Below, piece after piece: positions 1 through 7,812 of a DNA stretch of 64,000 bases (within the stretch, counting starts at the first letter, position 1; each line of letters begins with the position of its first letter). The position numbers and the translations under genes are program-made. The notes under the pieces were generated by a model. That model searched no databases, was not told the origin of the DNA, and saw only the letters and a program-made list of their open reading frames with translations. Source of the DNA: Sphingomonas hankyongi (GTDB taxonomy: Bacteria; Pseudomonadota; Alphaproteobacteria; Sphingomonadales; Sphingomonadaceae); the NCBI RefSeq assembly GCF_023516575.1, contig NZ_JAMGBE010000001.1, forward strand, positions 248,001-312,000, written 5' to 3'.

Positions 1-35
1 CAACGGCTCGTCTCAGCCCTTTGGAAGCGGCCCCA

Positions 36-482
36 TCAGCGAAGCAGGCCGGCGTTCTCCTGACGCCAGGCATACCAGAGCAACAGAGCGCAAACCGCGA
101 TGATCACCAGCGGCACATACTTCAGCGCGCCCGCCGTCATCTCCGGCGGAGGCGGAGGGCCCAAATATTGCGTGCCAAGGCTCAGGATCGCGCCAATCAG
201 CGCAACTGCGAAGGCGTGCACCGCGTAGCGGCTGCGCGCCAGCAGCAGGATCGAGCCGAGGACGGAGCCCCAGACGCCCAGGCCCCACCCGACCTGCGCA
301 TAGAGCGGCATCCCATCGATGTACGCGAGCATCGCATTCGGATCGCCCATCGAGGAGAGGTAATCCATGTTCCGGAAACGCGTCATGAGATAATCGTACG
401 CGCCGAAAGCGTTCCACAGCAGTGAGAGTATTCCGACAATCCAGAGATGCGCGGGAGTGCGCGCGGAGACCGCTTGCTGCAT
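36..482 (-). CDS. Small four-helix membrane protein of unknown function
   Basis: About 148 residues with roughly four hydrophobic segments (LWIVGILSLLWNAFGAYDYL, a GWGLGVWGSVLGSILLLA stretch, VHAFAVALIGAILSLG, and a C-terminal VPLVIIAVCALLLWYAW). It is therefore probably an inner-membrane protein. I do not recognise a named family and assign no function. I chose the ATG at 482 because a GGGGG purine run lies a normal distance upstream; an in-frame ATG at 488 would sit directly against that run. It is followed on the same strand by nothing inside the window and is preceded, about 90 bases away, by the end of the hybrid kinase gene, which reads in the same direction. Confidence 0.7.
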   Translation of the reverse strand: MQQAVSARTPAHLWIVGILSLLWNAFGAYDYLMTRFRNMDYLSSMGDPNAMLAYIDGMPLYAQVGWGLGVWGSVLGSILLLARSRYAVHAFAVALIGAILSLGTQYLGPPPPPEMTAGALKYVPLVIIAVCALLLWYAWRQENAGLLR

Positions 483-574
483 ATCCATCCCCCTCAGTGC
501 GCCGTCAGGCCACGGCAAGCAGCAGTGGGCTCCTGTCTCCAGGCGAAGTCAAGCAGCAGCAGCTGCCAATGCCG

Positions 575-2485
575 TCAGGCGGCGGTGACGGTTCTCTTGA
601 GCACGCCCTGAAGAGCCTCGGCGAGCGTTGAAAGCTCATAAGGCTTCTGCAGGACTGGGAAACCGTGACTCCCGCTGATTTCCTCACTGTAACCGGTGGT
701 GAGAAGGATCGGCAGCTCGGGAAAGCGCGCGCGCACGCGCTCGGCCAGCTCGATGCCGCTGATGCCGCCCGGCATGATGATGTCGGAGAAGATCAGCTTC
801 GGCCTCTTCCCTCCCGCGAGCTTGTCGAGAGCCTCCTTGCCGCTGTGGGCGACGGTCGTTTCGAACCCTAGTTCGCTCAACATTCCGGCCGCCAGGTCGG
901 CAACCAGCTCGTCATCCTCCACGATCAGCACCTGGCCGAGAACCCGCCTCCCGTTGGCCTTGTGGACGGCCGCTGTCTGCGCGGCCCGGCTGGCAGGAAG
1001 GTACAGGGTGAAAGTCGCGCCTTTGCCCGGCTCCGATTCGACGGTGACCGCCCCGCCGACCTGCTTCACGAACCCAAAGACCTGGCTGAGCCCAAGCCCG
1101 GTGCCCTCGCCGAAGCTCTTGGTGGTGAAGAAAGGCTCGAACACGCGCTCCATCGTGTCCGAGTCCATGCCACTCCCCGTGTCCGACACGCGAAGCGCCA
1201 CGAACTCGCCGTGGAGGTCTTCTGGCTGGCCCTCAAGCAGCTGGTTCGTCGCGCTGATGCGCAACGATCCGCCATCCTTCATCGCATCGCGAGCGTTGAA
1301 TGAGAGATTGAGAAGCGCCAGCTCGAGCGCTCCGGCGTCGGTGTCGATCTGCCAAAGCTGGTCTGACGTTTCGAGGATAACCTCGATATCCTTGCGCAGC
1401 GATGGACGAAGCAACGTGATCGCCTCGTCAAGGAACGCCCGAAGGTCCACTGCCTTGATCTCCAGCTGCTGTGCTCGGGCAAACGCCAGCAGCTGCTTGG
1501 TAAGACTTGCCCCGCGCTGCGCGGAATTGCGCACGCCCTCGAGCATCTTCCGGAGCTTTTGTTCATCCCGGATGTTTCGCGCTGCGAGGTCCGTTGCGCC
1601 CAGGATCGCCGTCAGCAGGTTGTTGAAATCGTGGGCAAGGCCTCCCGTCAGCTGGCCGAGCGCCTCCATTTTCTGCGACCTGAACAGTTGTTCGCGCGAT
1701 TCTTCGAGCCGCAGCTGGGTTTCGCGCTTCTCGGTCATGTCGCGCGTGACCTTGGCGAAGCCGATCAGCTTCCCGGTTTCATCCTTGATCGCATCGATGA
1801 CGACGCTCGCCCAGAAGCGCGTTCCATCCTTGCGGCGGCGCCATCCCTCCGCTTCATAGCGGCCGGTCTTGCGCGCGGTCTCGAGCGCCTTTGTGGGCAC
1901 TCCGGCTTTGAGGTCCTCGGGCGTGTAGAAGCGGCTGAAATGCTCGCCGATGATCTCATCGGGCATATAGCCTTTGATCCGCTGCGCCCCCGCGTTCCAG
2001 TTGGTCACGCGCCCATTCGGATCGAGCATGTAAATGGCGTAATCCGTGACGCCCTCGACCAGCAGCCGGAAGCGCCGCTCGACGTCGAGCAAGGCCTGTT
2101 GGGCTTCGCGCTGCTCGGTCATGTCCCGCGTGATCTTCGCGAAGCCGATCAGCTTCCCGGTTTCATCCTTGATCGCATCGATGACGACGCTCGCCCAGAA
2201 GCGCGTGCCGTCCTTGCGAACACGCCATCCTTCACCCTGGAACTTGCCTTCTCGTCTCGCGGTTTCGAGCACCTTTTCGGGCAGCCCGGCCTTGCGGTCC
2301 TCCTCGGTATAGAAAGCCGAGAAATGCTTCCCGATGATCTCGTCCGCTTGAAAACCCTTGATGCGCTCGGCCCCGGCATTCCAGCTGGTTACATGCCCGC
2401 CGGGATCGAGCAGGTAGATCGCATAGTCGACGATCGACTGGATCAGCAGCTTGAACGGATCGTCAGTGATAGCCTCGTCGCTCAA
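575..2485 (-). CDS. PAS-PAS hybrid sensor histidine kinase with C-terminal receiver
   Basis: A 636-residue protein with no membrane segments, so a cytosolic sensor. Order: PAS 1 (about 8-125), PAS 2 (about 136-253), HisKA with the phospho-acceptor His285 in GGLAHDFNNL, HATPase (N box LLNLSFNARDAM, G1 VSDTGSGMD, F box FEPFFTTKSFGEGTGLGLS), and a receiver domain (about 517-630) with acceptor Asp568 in IFSDIIMPGG and the conserved Lys in LQKPYE. The HDFNN-type H box and attached receiver are typical of alphaproteobacterial hybrid kinases that autophosphorylate and then pass phosphate to the receiver or a phosphotransferase. No partner regulator is adjacent. Start is TTG, with GGAGGA about 11 bases upstream. 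The two PAS units are nearly identical at the DNA level (see the repeats). The signal is unknown. Confidence 0.93.
   Translation of the reverse strand: MSDEAITDDPFKLLIQSIVDYAIYLLDPGGHVTSWNAGAERIKGFQADEIIGKHFSAFYTEEDRKAGLPEKVLETARREGKFQGEGWRVRKDGTRFWASVVIDAIKDETGKLIGFAKITRDMTEQREAQQALLDVERRFRLLVEGVTDYAIYMLDPNGRVTNWNAGAQRIKGYMPDEIIGEHFSRFYTPEDLKAGVPTKALETARKTGRYEAEGWRRRKDGTRFWASVVIDAIKDETGKLIGFAKVTRDMTEKRETQLRLEESREQLFRSQKMEALGQLTGGLAHDFNNLLTAILGATDLAARNIRDEQKLRKMLEGVRNSAQRGASLTKQLLAFARAQQLEIKAVDLRAFLDEAITLLRPSLRKDIEVILETSDQLWQIDTDAGALELALLNLSFNARDAMKDGGSLRISATNQLLEGQPEDLHGEFVALRVSDTGSGMDSDTMERVFEPFFTTKSFGEGTGLGLSQVFGFVKQVGGAVTVESEPGKGATFTLYLPASRAAQTAAVHKANGRRVLGQVLIVEDDELVADLAAGMLSELGFETTVAHSGKEALDKLAGGKRPKLIFSDIIMPGGISGIELAERVRARFPELPILLTTGYSEEISGSHGFPVLQKPYELSTLAEALQGVLKRTVTAA
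1755..1822. repeat. 68-bp direct repeat, copy 1 (PAS 2 of the kinase)
   Basis: Base-for-base identical to positions 2139-2206, 384 bases (128 codons) away. It encodes the end of the second PAS domain (FWASVVIDAIKDETGKLIGF). The flanking sequence on both sides is similar but carries scattered substitutions. Confidence 0.95.
2139..2206. repeat. 68-bp direct repeat, copy 2 (PAS 1 of the kinase)
   Basis: Partner of 1755-1822. It encodes the same peptide segment in the first PAS domain. Perfect identity, including third codon positions, points to recent duplication or gene conversion inside the gene. Confidence 0.95.
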
Positions 2486-2510
2486 GTCTGAAAATTCCTC
2501 CGCCCCCGTC

Positions 2511-2531
2511 GGGCGGCGGCTCAGGCCGCCC
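2511..2531. other. GC-rich inverted repeat upstream of the hybrid kinase
   Basis: GGGCGGC (2511-2517) pairs perfectly with GCCGCCC (2525-2531) across a 7-base loop. It lies just upstream of the kinase ribosome-binding site and could fold in the 5' leader. No function is shown. Confidence 0.35.
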
Positions 2532-2703
2532 TGCTATGACGCGTAACCCGCGAGCGCCGACCTAGTTTCATTGCGCGTCAATACGGCTCTTGAGCCGTGT
2601 GGCTGAAATCGCCTCTCGGTCCGCCTGTCCGATAACGCAGCCCTTTCCTACAATGTGCCCATTTGGTTAGCTATTGATCGACTCGGGCGATACGGAGAGT
2701 TCG

Positions 2704-3258
2704 ATGGATATAGCCGATGCGATGATCGACGCGGTCCTGGACCGCGAGGGAGGATATGTGAACCATCCCGCCGACAAGGGCGGTCCCACCTGCTTTGGAA
2801 TCACCGAGGCGGTAGCGCGAGCGCACGGATATCGCGGCCAAATGCGGCAATTGCCGCGTGAAGAGGCGGTCGCGATTTACCGGCGCCTTTACTGGCTCCG
2901 TCCGCTCTTCGACCAGATCGCCTCGCGGAGCACGCGCGTAGCGGCGGAACTGTTCGACACCGGCGTGAACATGGGCCCGACGGTCGCGGCGACATTCCTG
3001 CAGCGCGCGCTGACCGCGCTGAACCGCAACGGGAAGGACTATGCGGACCTGGTGCCGGACGGCCGCGTCGGCACCCAAACGCTCGCAGCCCTGGATGCAT
3101 TTCTGGGGGCTCGGGGCAAAGCGAACGGAGAGACGGTCCTCCTTCGTGCGCTCGAAGCCCTCCAGGGCGAGCGATACTTGCGGCTCGCCGAGCGACGCCC
3201 CGCAAACGAAGCATTCCTCTACGGCTGGCTGGCGAACCGGATGGGTGAGTCGAACTGA
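2704..3258 (+). CDS. GH108-type N-acetylmuramidase (endolysin of a lysis cassette)
   Basis: About 184 residues of the glycoside hydrolase 108 / ZliS-type muramidase family, which cleaves the peptidoglycan glycan backbone. The N-terminal part shows the family signature: DREGGYVNHPADKGGPTC followed by FGIT, where the Glu of REGG is the expected catalytic acid. The C-terminal half (about 95-180, with GVNMGP, LVPDGRVGTQTL and a C-terminal LYGWLANR) matches the peptidoglycan-binding domain that accompanies this family. No signal peptide is visible, so export would need a holin or another route. I chose the ATG at 2704 because GGAGAG lies 5 bases upstream; an upstream start at 2674 has no such site. 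Holin-like and Rz/Rz1-like genes follow immediately, so I read this as the endolysin of a lysis cassette. Confidence 0.88.
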   Translation: MDIADAMIDAVLDREGGYVNHPADKGGPTCFGITEAVARAHGYRGQMRQLPREEAVAIYRRLYWLRPLFDQIASRSTRVAAELFDTGVNMGPTVAATFLQRALTALNRNGKDYADLVPDGRVGTQTLAALDAFLGARGKANGETVLLRALEALQGERYLRLAERRPANEAFLYGWLANRMGESN

Positions 3259-3311
3259 GAAACCACCGGCACAGTCAACTTGGTCAACTTCCCCTCTGGA
3301 GTATTCCAACA

Positions 3312-3614
3312 ATGACAAGGCTTCCGCCCCCCGGCACATTCGCCGAGGGCCAACGCTACATCTACGGGCTGCTGGCAGCGGCCGCGGGCATGTTCTGCGG
3401 CCTCTGCGCGACGGCGATGGTCGCGCTGCTCATGTGGGGCCGCTGGTCCGCCGCCGAAGAGCATAGCATCGTCACCATATTCGGCTGGTCCCTGGGTGGC
3501 TTCATCGCGGCGATGATCGTCGTCATCGTCGGACTGCTGGCCGGCGGACCGGTCGGACGCTTCAAGATGAGCGCAACCCGCGACGGCGCGTCATTCGAGG
3601 CGGAGACGGCATGA
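3312..3614 (+). CDS. Two-helix holin-like membrane protein
   Basis: A 100-residue protein with two strong hydrophobic segments (about 17-42, YIYGLLAAAAGMFCGLCA onward, and about 54-76, IFGWSLGGFIAAMIVVIVGL), a short linker and a polar C-terminal tail. Holins have no universal motif. The call rests on size, topology and position: it sits between a muramidase gene and an Rz-like gene, and its stop overlaps the next start by four bases (ATGA at 3611). It would form the inner-membrane pore that lets the muramidase reach the cell wall. An unrelated small membrane protein remains possible. Confidence 0.6.
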   Translation: MTRLPPPGTFAEGQRYIYGLLAAAAGMFCGLCATAMVALLMWGRWSAAEEHSIVTIFGWSLGGFIAAMIVVIVGLLAGGPVGRFKMSATRDGASFEAETA

Positions 3615-4153
3615 CGTTCTTTCGCTTCCTGAACGGGCAGGGATTGGCGGGCTTCGCCGTGTCGATCTGCCTCGCGCTGCTGCTCCTCCTGCAGAAAGGC
3701 GAGACGCGCCACTGGAAGGCCGCGAGCCATAAGCTCGAGCAGCTGTATCGCGGCGAGCAAAACGCGTTCGCCGCCACCGTCGCCAATTATCGTCGTGCTG
3801 CTGAGGCCGCGCGAGCGGCAGACCGCGCCAATGCCGAGCGCGTCGCTTCCGAGCAGAACGCCATCAACCAAAGGATCTCCGATGACTTTGAAGCCCGCCT
3901 TTCTGCTGCCCGCGCTGCTGCTGAGCGCCTGCGCCAGCAAGTCCGAACAGCCTCGACCGATCCCAGCCGTGGTGGAGCGGCGGGAATGCCTGCCTTATCC
4001 GCTGCCGCCGGCCAGTCTGCTCAAGCCCCCGGTGAAGACGGACTTCCTGACCGGCTCCTCGCCACCGAGCAGGCCATCCAGCTCGAAGAATTGATCGAAT
4101 GGGTTCGCCAGCAGGCCAAGGTTGACCCGCAAACCGATCCGCGCTCTCGCTGA
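3611..4153 (+). CDS. Rz-like inner-membrane spanin
   Basis: About 180 residues with one N-terminal membrane anchor (about 13-28, GFAVSICLALLLLL), then a long Ala/Glu/Arg-rich helical region (about 35-120) predicted as a periplasmic coiled coil. This is the layout of phage Rz (i-spanin) proteins, which pair with an outer-membrane lipoprotein to fuse the two membranes in the last step of lysis. Rz proteins diverge widely, so the family is inferred from topology, from coupling to the holin-like gene (four-base overlap) and above all from the lipoprotein gene embedded in its +1 frame. The C-terminal part (LLATEQAIQLEELIEWVRQQ) is a second amphipathic helix. Confidence 0.72.
   Translation: MTFFRFLNGQGLAGFAVSICLALLLLLQKGETRHWKAASHKLEQLYRGEQNAFAATVANYRRAAEAARAADRANAERVASEQNAINQRISDDFEARLSAARAAAERLRQQVRTASTDPSRGGAAGMPALSAAAGQSAQAPGEDGLPDRLLATEQAIQLEELIEWVRQQAKVDPQTDPRSR
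3882..4094 (+). CDS. Rz1-like outer-membrane spanin lipoprotein, embedded in the Rz-like gene
   Basis: A 70-residue reading frame lying wholly inside the Rz-like gene in another frame. It starts MTLKPAFLLPALLLSACASK, a textbook lipoprotein signal peptide with lipobox LSAC (lipidated Cys at residue 17). The mature part is rich in Pro (PRPIPAVV, YPLPPASLLKPPV), as in phage Rz1 proteins. The ATG at 3882 has its own Shine-Dalgarno AAGGA at 3871-3875. Nested Rz/Rz1 pairs are a hallmark of phage spanins, and this arrangement is unlikely to arise by chance together with the neighbouring muramidase and holin-like genes. The product would sit in the inner leaflet of the outer membrane and bind the Rz-like protein through its C terminus. 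Confidence 0.82.
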   Translation: MTLKPAFLLPALLLSACASKSEQPRPIPAVVERRECLPYPLPPASLLKPPVKTDFLTGSSPPSRPSSSKN

Positions 4154-4179
4154 TCTGCCGAAGGACGCGGAGGGATCGC

Positions 4180-4755
4180 ATGAAGCCGGATCGACTGAAT
4201 GCATTGACCGACGGAGTAGTCGCGATCGTCCTCACGATCATGGTGCTCGAGCTCAAGATCCCGGAAGAGCCCTCGCTTGGCGCCGTCGTAGCGGTCCTTC
4301 CGATGCTTGCGGCCTATCTGCTCGCCTTCATCTACGTCGCCATCTACTGGAACAACCATCACCACATGATGCAGTCGGCGCATAAGGTGACGGGCGCGGT
4401 GCTGTGGGCGAACCACTCGCTGCTGTTCTGCCTCACTTTGTTCCCGCTGATGATCCGCTGGATCGACGAAGCGGGTCCGACGCCCTGGCCGGTTGCCTCG
4501 TTCGGCCTGGTGCTGGTGGCCGCGTCGATCTGTTACGTGCTGCTGGAGCGGGCGTTAGTCGCGGCGGAAGGCGATAGCTCAGGCGTGAAGACGGCGGTCG
4601 GCCGCGGCACGAAGGAATGGATCAGTTTCTGCGGCTATGTCGCCGCAGTTCCGCTCTCATTCGCCTCCCCGTTCGTCGCCATAGCAATCTATGTTGCCGT
4701 GGCCTTTCTCTGGCTGATCCCGGACCGCCGCTTCGTGCGCGGCTTGCAGCGATAA
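4180..4755 (+). CDS. TMEM175-type (DUF1211) membrane channel protein
   Basis: A 191-residue, six-helix protein. The first helix carries the family signature [18 protein letters not shown], close to the FSDGVFAIAITLL pattern that lines the ion path in TMEM175 potassium channels. Bacterial members are single six-helix units that assemble as tetramers. Further hydrophobic segments ([16 protein letters not shown], the [18 protein letters not shown] stretch and [20 protein letters not shown]) and the HHHMMQ segment after helix 2 fit the family. Ion selectivity cannot be read from sequence. It lies just downstream of the lysis cassette and upstream of hslV, on the same strand, with no clear link to either. 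Confidence 0.85.
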   Translation: MKPDRLNALTDGVVAIVLTIMVLELKIPEEPSLGAVVAVLPMLAAYLLAFIYVAIYWNNHHHMMQSAHKVTGAVLWANHSLLFCLTLFPLMIRWIDEAGPTPWPVASFGLVLVAASICYVLLERALVAAEGDSSGVKTAVGRGTKEWISFCGYVAAVPLSFASPFVAIAIYVAVAFLWLIPDRRFVRGLQR

Positions 4756-4778
4756 GCGGGGCAACCCACCTGAGAGCG

Positions 4779-5318
4779 ATGGAACAGTATCACGGCACAA
4801 CGATCCTTGGGGTCAAGAAGGGCGGCAGGACTGTCATCGCCGGCGACGGACAGGTGAGCCTCGGTAACACGGTCATCAAGCCGAATGCGCGCAAGGTCCG
4901 CCGGATCGGTGAGCAGGGCAAGGTGATCGGCGGGTTTGCTGGAGCTACCGCGGACGCCTTCACCCTGTTCGAGCGGCTCGAACGCAAGCTGGAGCAATAT
5001 AACAATCAGCTCCTGCGGGCTGCCGTCGAGCTGGCCAAGGACTGGCGGACGGACAAATTTCTCCGCAACCTCGAAGCCATGATGATCGTCGCGGATGCTG
5101 AGCAACTGCTGATCCTGACCGGCAATGGCGACGTTCTGGAGCCCGAAGGCGGCATCGCGGCGATCGGCTCCGGCGGCAACTATGCCCTGGCAGCGGCGCG
5201 CGCGCTGGCGGATTACGAACAGGATCCGGAAGTCCTCGCCCGGCGCGCGATGCAGATCGCGTCCGAGGTCTGCGTGTTCACGAACGATTGGCTGACGATC
5301 GAGACGATTGAAGCCTGA
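4779..5318 (+). CDS. hslV: ATP-dependent protease peptidase subunit HslV
   Basis: A 179-residue proteasome-beta-like Thr protease subunit. The N terminus reads [16 protein letters not shown], where cleavage before the Thr pair exposes the N-terminal Thr nucleophile. It is followed by [11 protein letters not shown] and KVRRIG, which match HslV closely. HslV forms a double hexameric ring that HslU caps and feeds with unfolded substrates in the cytosol. I chose the ATG at 4779 because it gives the expected short propeptide; the longer in-frame extension upstream lies in the channel gene. hslU is on the same strand, but an oxidase-like gene separates the two. Confidence 0.97.
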   Translation: MEQYHGTTILGVKKGGRTVIAGDGQVSLGNTVIKPNARKVRRIGEQGKVIGGFAGATADAFTLFERLERKLEQYNNQLLRAAVELAKDWRTDKFLRNLEAMMIVADAEQLLILTGNGDVLEPEGGIAAIGSGGNYALAAARALADYEQDPEVLARRAMQIASEVCVFTNDWLTIETIEA

Positions 5319-5344
5319 CGCGAAGCGCGGCTAGGCTCCGCGGC

Positions 5345-6430
5345 GTGTTGTTGGACCGCCGAACTTTTGCCGCCAGCTCGGCGGCTTTTCTTTCCGGTTG
5401 CGCCACGGTCGGCAATCGCACGCTCAGCGACTGCACGCCGCTTCCACCTGTGCTGGTCGATCAAAGCCGCGTCATCCGCACCGCCGCCGGACTGCGGCCC
5501 TATCGGCGACAAGGGTTCGTCGTTCGCCGCGAGCAGCTCGGCGACAAGTCGCTTGTGCACAATTACGGCCATGGCGGCGGCGGAATCACGCTTAGCTGGG
5601 GCAGCTCGCGGCTTGCGACCGAGCTAGGCCTTCCGGGCCATAGCGGGCCAGTCGCGGTGGTGGGCGCCGGCATCATGGGCCTTTCGACTGCAAGGCTCGT
5701 GCAAGAGGCGGGCTTCCCGGTCACCATCTATTGCGCTGCGCTGCCACCGGACACGACCTCCAACATAGCGGGCGGCCAATTCCATCCGTACGCCGTTTTT
5801 CGCGACGACATGGTCACGCCGGAGTTCAGGACCCAATTCACCCGCGCTCTGGACTACAGCTGGCGGCGGTTCCAGATCATGGTGGGGGACGATTATGGGA
5901 TCCGCTGGATGCCGACCTACGTCGAGGCGCGCTCGCCGGAAGCCAAATTGCTCGAAACCTTTCCTCCGGTGAACCGGATGCTGCGACCCGCCGAGCATCC
6001 CTTCCCGTCCGAGAGCATCCTCCGCTACGACACCATGTATATCGAGACTGGCCGCTACTTGCGGGAGATGATCCGCGACGTGCAGATCGCCGGCGGAAAG
6101 ATCGAGGTCCGGCGCTTCGCCTCGCCGAACGACTTGGGAGCCCTTTCCGAGCGCCTGCTGTTCAACTGCACTGGCCTTGGCTCGCGCGAACTGTTCGGCG
6201 ACCAGGATCTGCATCCGGCGCGCGGGCAGCTCGCCATCCTCGAGCCGCAGCCGGAGGTCCGCTACGCCTTCACCGGCGGCCCCGGCTACATGTTCCCCCG
6301 GCCCGACGGCATCATCCTCGGTGGTACGTTTGAGGTCGACGAGTGGAACGCGACGCCGCAACCCGAGGATATCGCGCGCATCCTGTCCGCCCAGAAGAGC
6401 TTCTTCGACAGCTTCAGGTGCACCGCTTGA
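5345..6430 (+). CDS. D-amino-acid-oxidase-like FAD protein with apparent circular permutation and Tat/lipoprotein leader
   Basis: A 361-residue protein. Residues 1-19 look like a Tat leader with a possible lipobox (DRRTFAASSAAFLSGC). Residues 48-95 (GLRPYRRQGFVV, VHNYGHGGGGITLSWG) match what is normally the C-terminal end of D-amino-acid oxidase. The FAD-binding start GPVAVVGAGIMGLSTARLV follows at about 101-119, then AGGQFHPY, LLFNCTGLGSRELFGD, ARGQLAIL and IILGGTFEVDEWN, which is the usual order from the N-terminal end onward. The domain order is thus C-terminal segment first. The family oxidises D-amino acids or similar amines using FAD and oxygen; the substrate here is unknown. Start is GTG. 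It lies between hslV and hslU on the same strand. Confidence is high for family, moderate for export. Confidence 0.85.
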   Translation: MLLDRRTFAASSAAFLSGCATVGNRTLSDCTPLPPVLVDQSRVIRTAAGLRPYRRQGFVVRREQLGDKSLVHNYGHGGGGITLSWGSSRLATELGLPGHSGPVAVVGAGIMGLSTARLVQEAGFPVTIYCAALPPDTTSNIAGGQFHPYAVFRDDMVTPEFRTQFTRALDYSWRRFQIMVGDDYGIRWMPTYVEARSPEAKLLETFPPVNRMLRPAEHPFPSESILRYDTMYIETGRYLREMIRDVQIAGGKIEVRRFASPNDLGALSERLLFNCTGLGSRELFGDQDLHPARGQLAILEPQPEVRYAFTGGPGYMFPRPDGIILGGTFEVDEWNATPQPEDIARILSAQKSFFDSFRCTA

Positions 6431-6465
6431 AGGGTAAGGCCCGGCGTCCAACATAGTTTGCTGAA

Positions 6466-7812
6466 ATGAACTATCATGCAGCCATTCCCCAGAACGGCGG
6501 GGAGCAAGCCGAATTGCTGAAAGACAAGCTCACCCCCAAAGCGATCGTCGCCGCGCTCGATGAGCACATCATCGGACAGGACGACGCTAAACGGGCCGTC
6601 GCCGTCGCGCTGCGCAACCGCTGGCGGCGGCAACAGCTCTCGCCCGAGTTGCGGGACGAGGTCACTCCCAAGAACATCTTGATGATCGGCCCGACGGGCT
6701 GCGGCAAGACGGAGATAAGCCGCCGCCTGGCAAAGCTGGCGGATGCGCCGTTCGTGAAGGTCGAAGCAACCAAGTTCACGGAGGTCGGCTATGTCGGCCG
6801 CGACGTCGAGCAGATCGCGCGCGACCTCGTCGAGGAGGCCGTTCGCCTCGAACGAGACCGGCGCCGCGCCAAGGTCCGCGCCGCCGCTGAAGAAGCAGCC
6901 ATGGACCGCCTTCTCGACGCGCTGACCGGCAAGGGATCGAGCGAGGCCACGCGGCAGAGCTTCAAGGAGCGATTCGCGGACGGAAGCCTCAACACAGCCG
7001 AAGTCGAGATCGAGGTCGACGAGGCGCCGTCAATGCCGTTCGAGATCCCCGGGATGGGCGCGCAGGTTTTCGATCTTCGGTCGATGATGGGGAAGCTCGC
7101 GGGCCAGCAGCCGCGCGCCCGTCGCAAGCTCAAGGTGCCTGACGCGTTTGCGCGCCTCAGCGACGAGGAAGCCGACAAGCGCGTCGATCCGGACGACATC
7201 AACCGCGCGGCGCTTGCCGACGCGGAGGCCAACGGGATCGTCTTCATCGACGAGATCGACAAGATCGCCGTCAGCGACGTGCGGGGCGGCTCGGTCAGCC
7301 GCGAGGGCGTGCAGCGCGACCTCCTGCCCTTGATCGAAGGGACGACTGTCGCGACCAAGTACGGACCGCTGAAGACCGACCACATCCTCTTCATCGCCTC
7401 GGGCGCTTTTCACATCGCCAAGCCCGCCGACCTGCTGCCCGAGCTTCAGGGGCGCCTTCCCATCCGCGTCGAGCTCAGCGCGCTGACGCAGCAGGATTTC
7501 GTGCGCATCCTCTCGTCGACACGCGCGAGCCTGACGGAGCAATATCAGGCGTTGCTTGGCACCGAAGGGGTCAGCGTCCAGTTCGCCGAAGACGGGATCG
7601 AGGCGCTCGCCCGCATCGCCGCCGAAGTGAATGAGGCGGTCGAGAATATCGGCGCGCGGCGGCTTCAGACCGTGATGGAAAAACTGCTCGAGGACGTGAG
7701 CTTTGACGCCGAGAACCGCCGCGGCGAGACGCTCGTGGTCGATGCCGCTTTCGTCGATGGGCAGCTTACGAGCATAGCGCGCAACGCCGACCTCAGCCGC
7801 TACGTGCTCTAG
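6466..7812 (+). CDS. hslU: ATP-dependent protease ATPase subunit HslU
   Basis: A 448-residue AAA+ unfoldase that partners HslV. The protein shows [20 protein letters not shown] at the start of the ATPase domain, Walker [15 protein letters not shown], the pore loop GYVGRD, Walker [13 protein letters not shown], sensor region [14 protein letters not shown], and the C-terminal end [10 protein letters not shown], which inserts into HslV. The charged I domain lies between the two Walker motifs (about 115-245). Length is normal for the family. It reads in the same direction as hslV, 1.1 kb upstream, and is probably cotranscribed with it through the oxidase-like gene. Its stop overlaps the stop of the convergent gene at 7809. 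Confidence 0.97.
   Translation: MNYHAAIPQNGGEQAELLKDKLTPKAIVAALDEHIIGQDDAKRAVAVALRNRWRRQQLSPELRDEVTPKNILMIGPTGCGKTEISRRLAKLADAPFVKVEATKFTEVGYVGRDVEQIARDLVEEAVRLERDRRRAKVRAAAEEAAMDRLLDALTGKGSSEATRQSFKERFADGSLNTAEVEIEVDEAPSMPFEIPGMGAQVFDLRSMMGKLAGQQPRARRKLKVPDAFARLSDEEADKRVDPDDINRAALADAEANGIVFIDEIDKIAVSDVRGGSVSREGVQRDLLPLIEGTTVATKYGPLKTDHILFIASGAFHIAKPADLLPELQGRLPIRVELSALTQQDFVRILSSTRASLTEQYQALLGTEGVSVQFAEDGIEALARIAAEVNEAVENIGARRLQTVMEKLLEDVSFDAENRRGETLVVDAAFVDGQLTSIARNADLSRYVL

Noticed and set aside
1559-2491. A 310-codon open frame antisense to the hybrid kinase
   Set aside because: It is a GC-bias shadow that merely inherits the PAS duplication from the opposite strand.
2704-4153. A complete prophage around the lysis genes
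   Set aside because: No integrase, capsid, tail, terminase or replication genes are seen on either side, and no attachment-site repeats.
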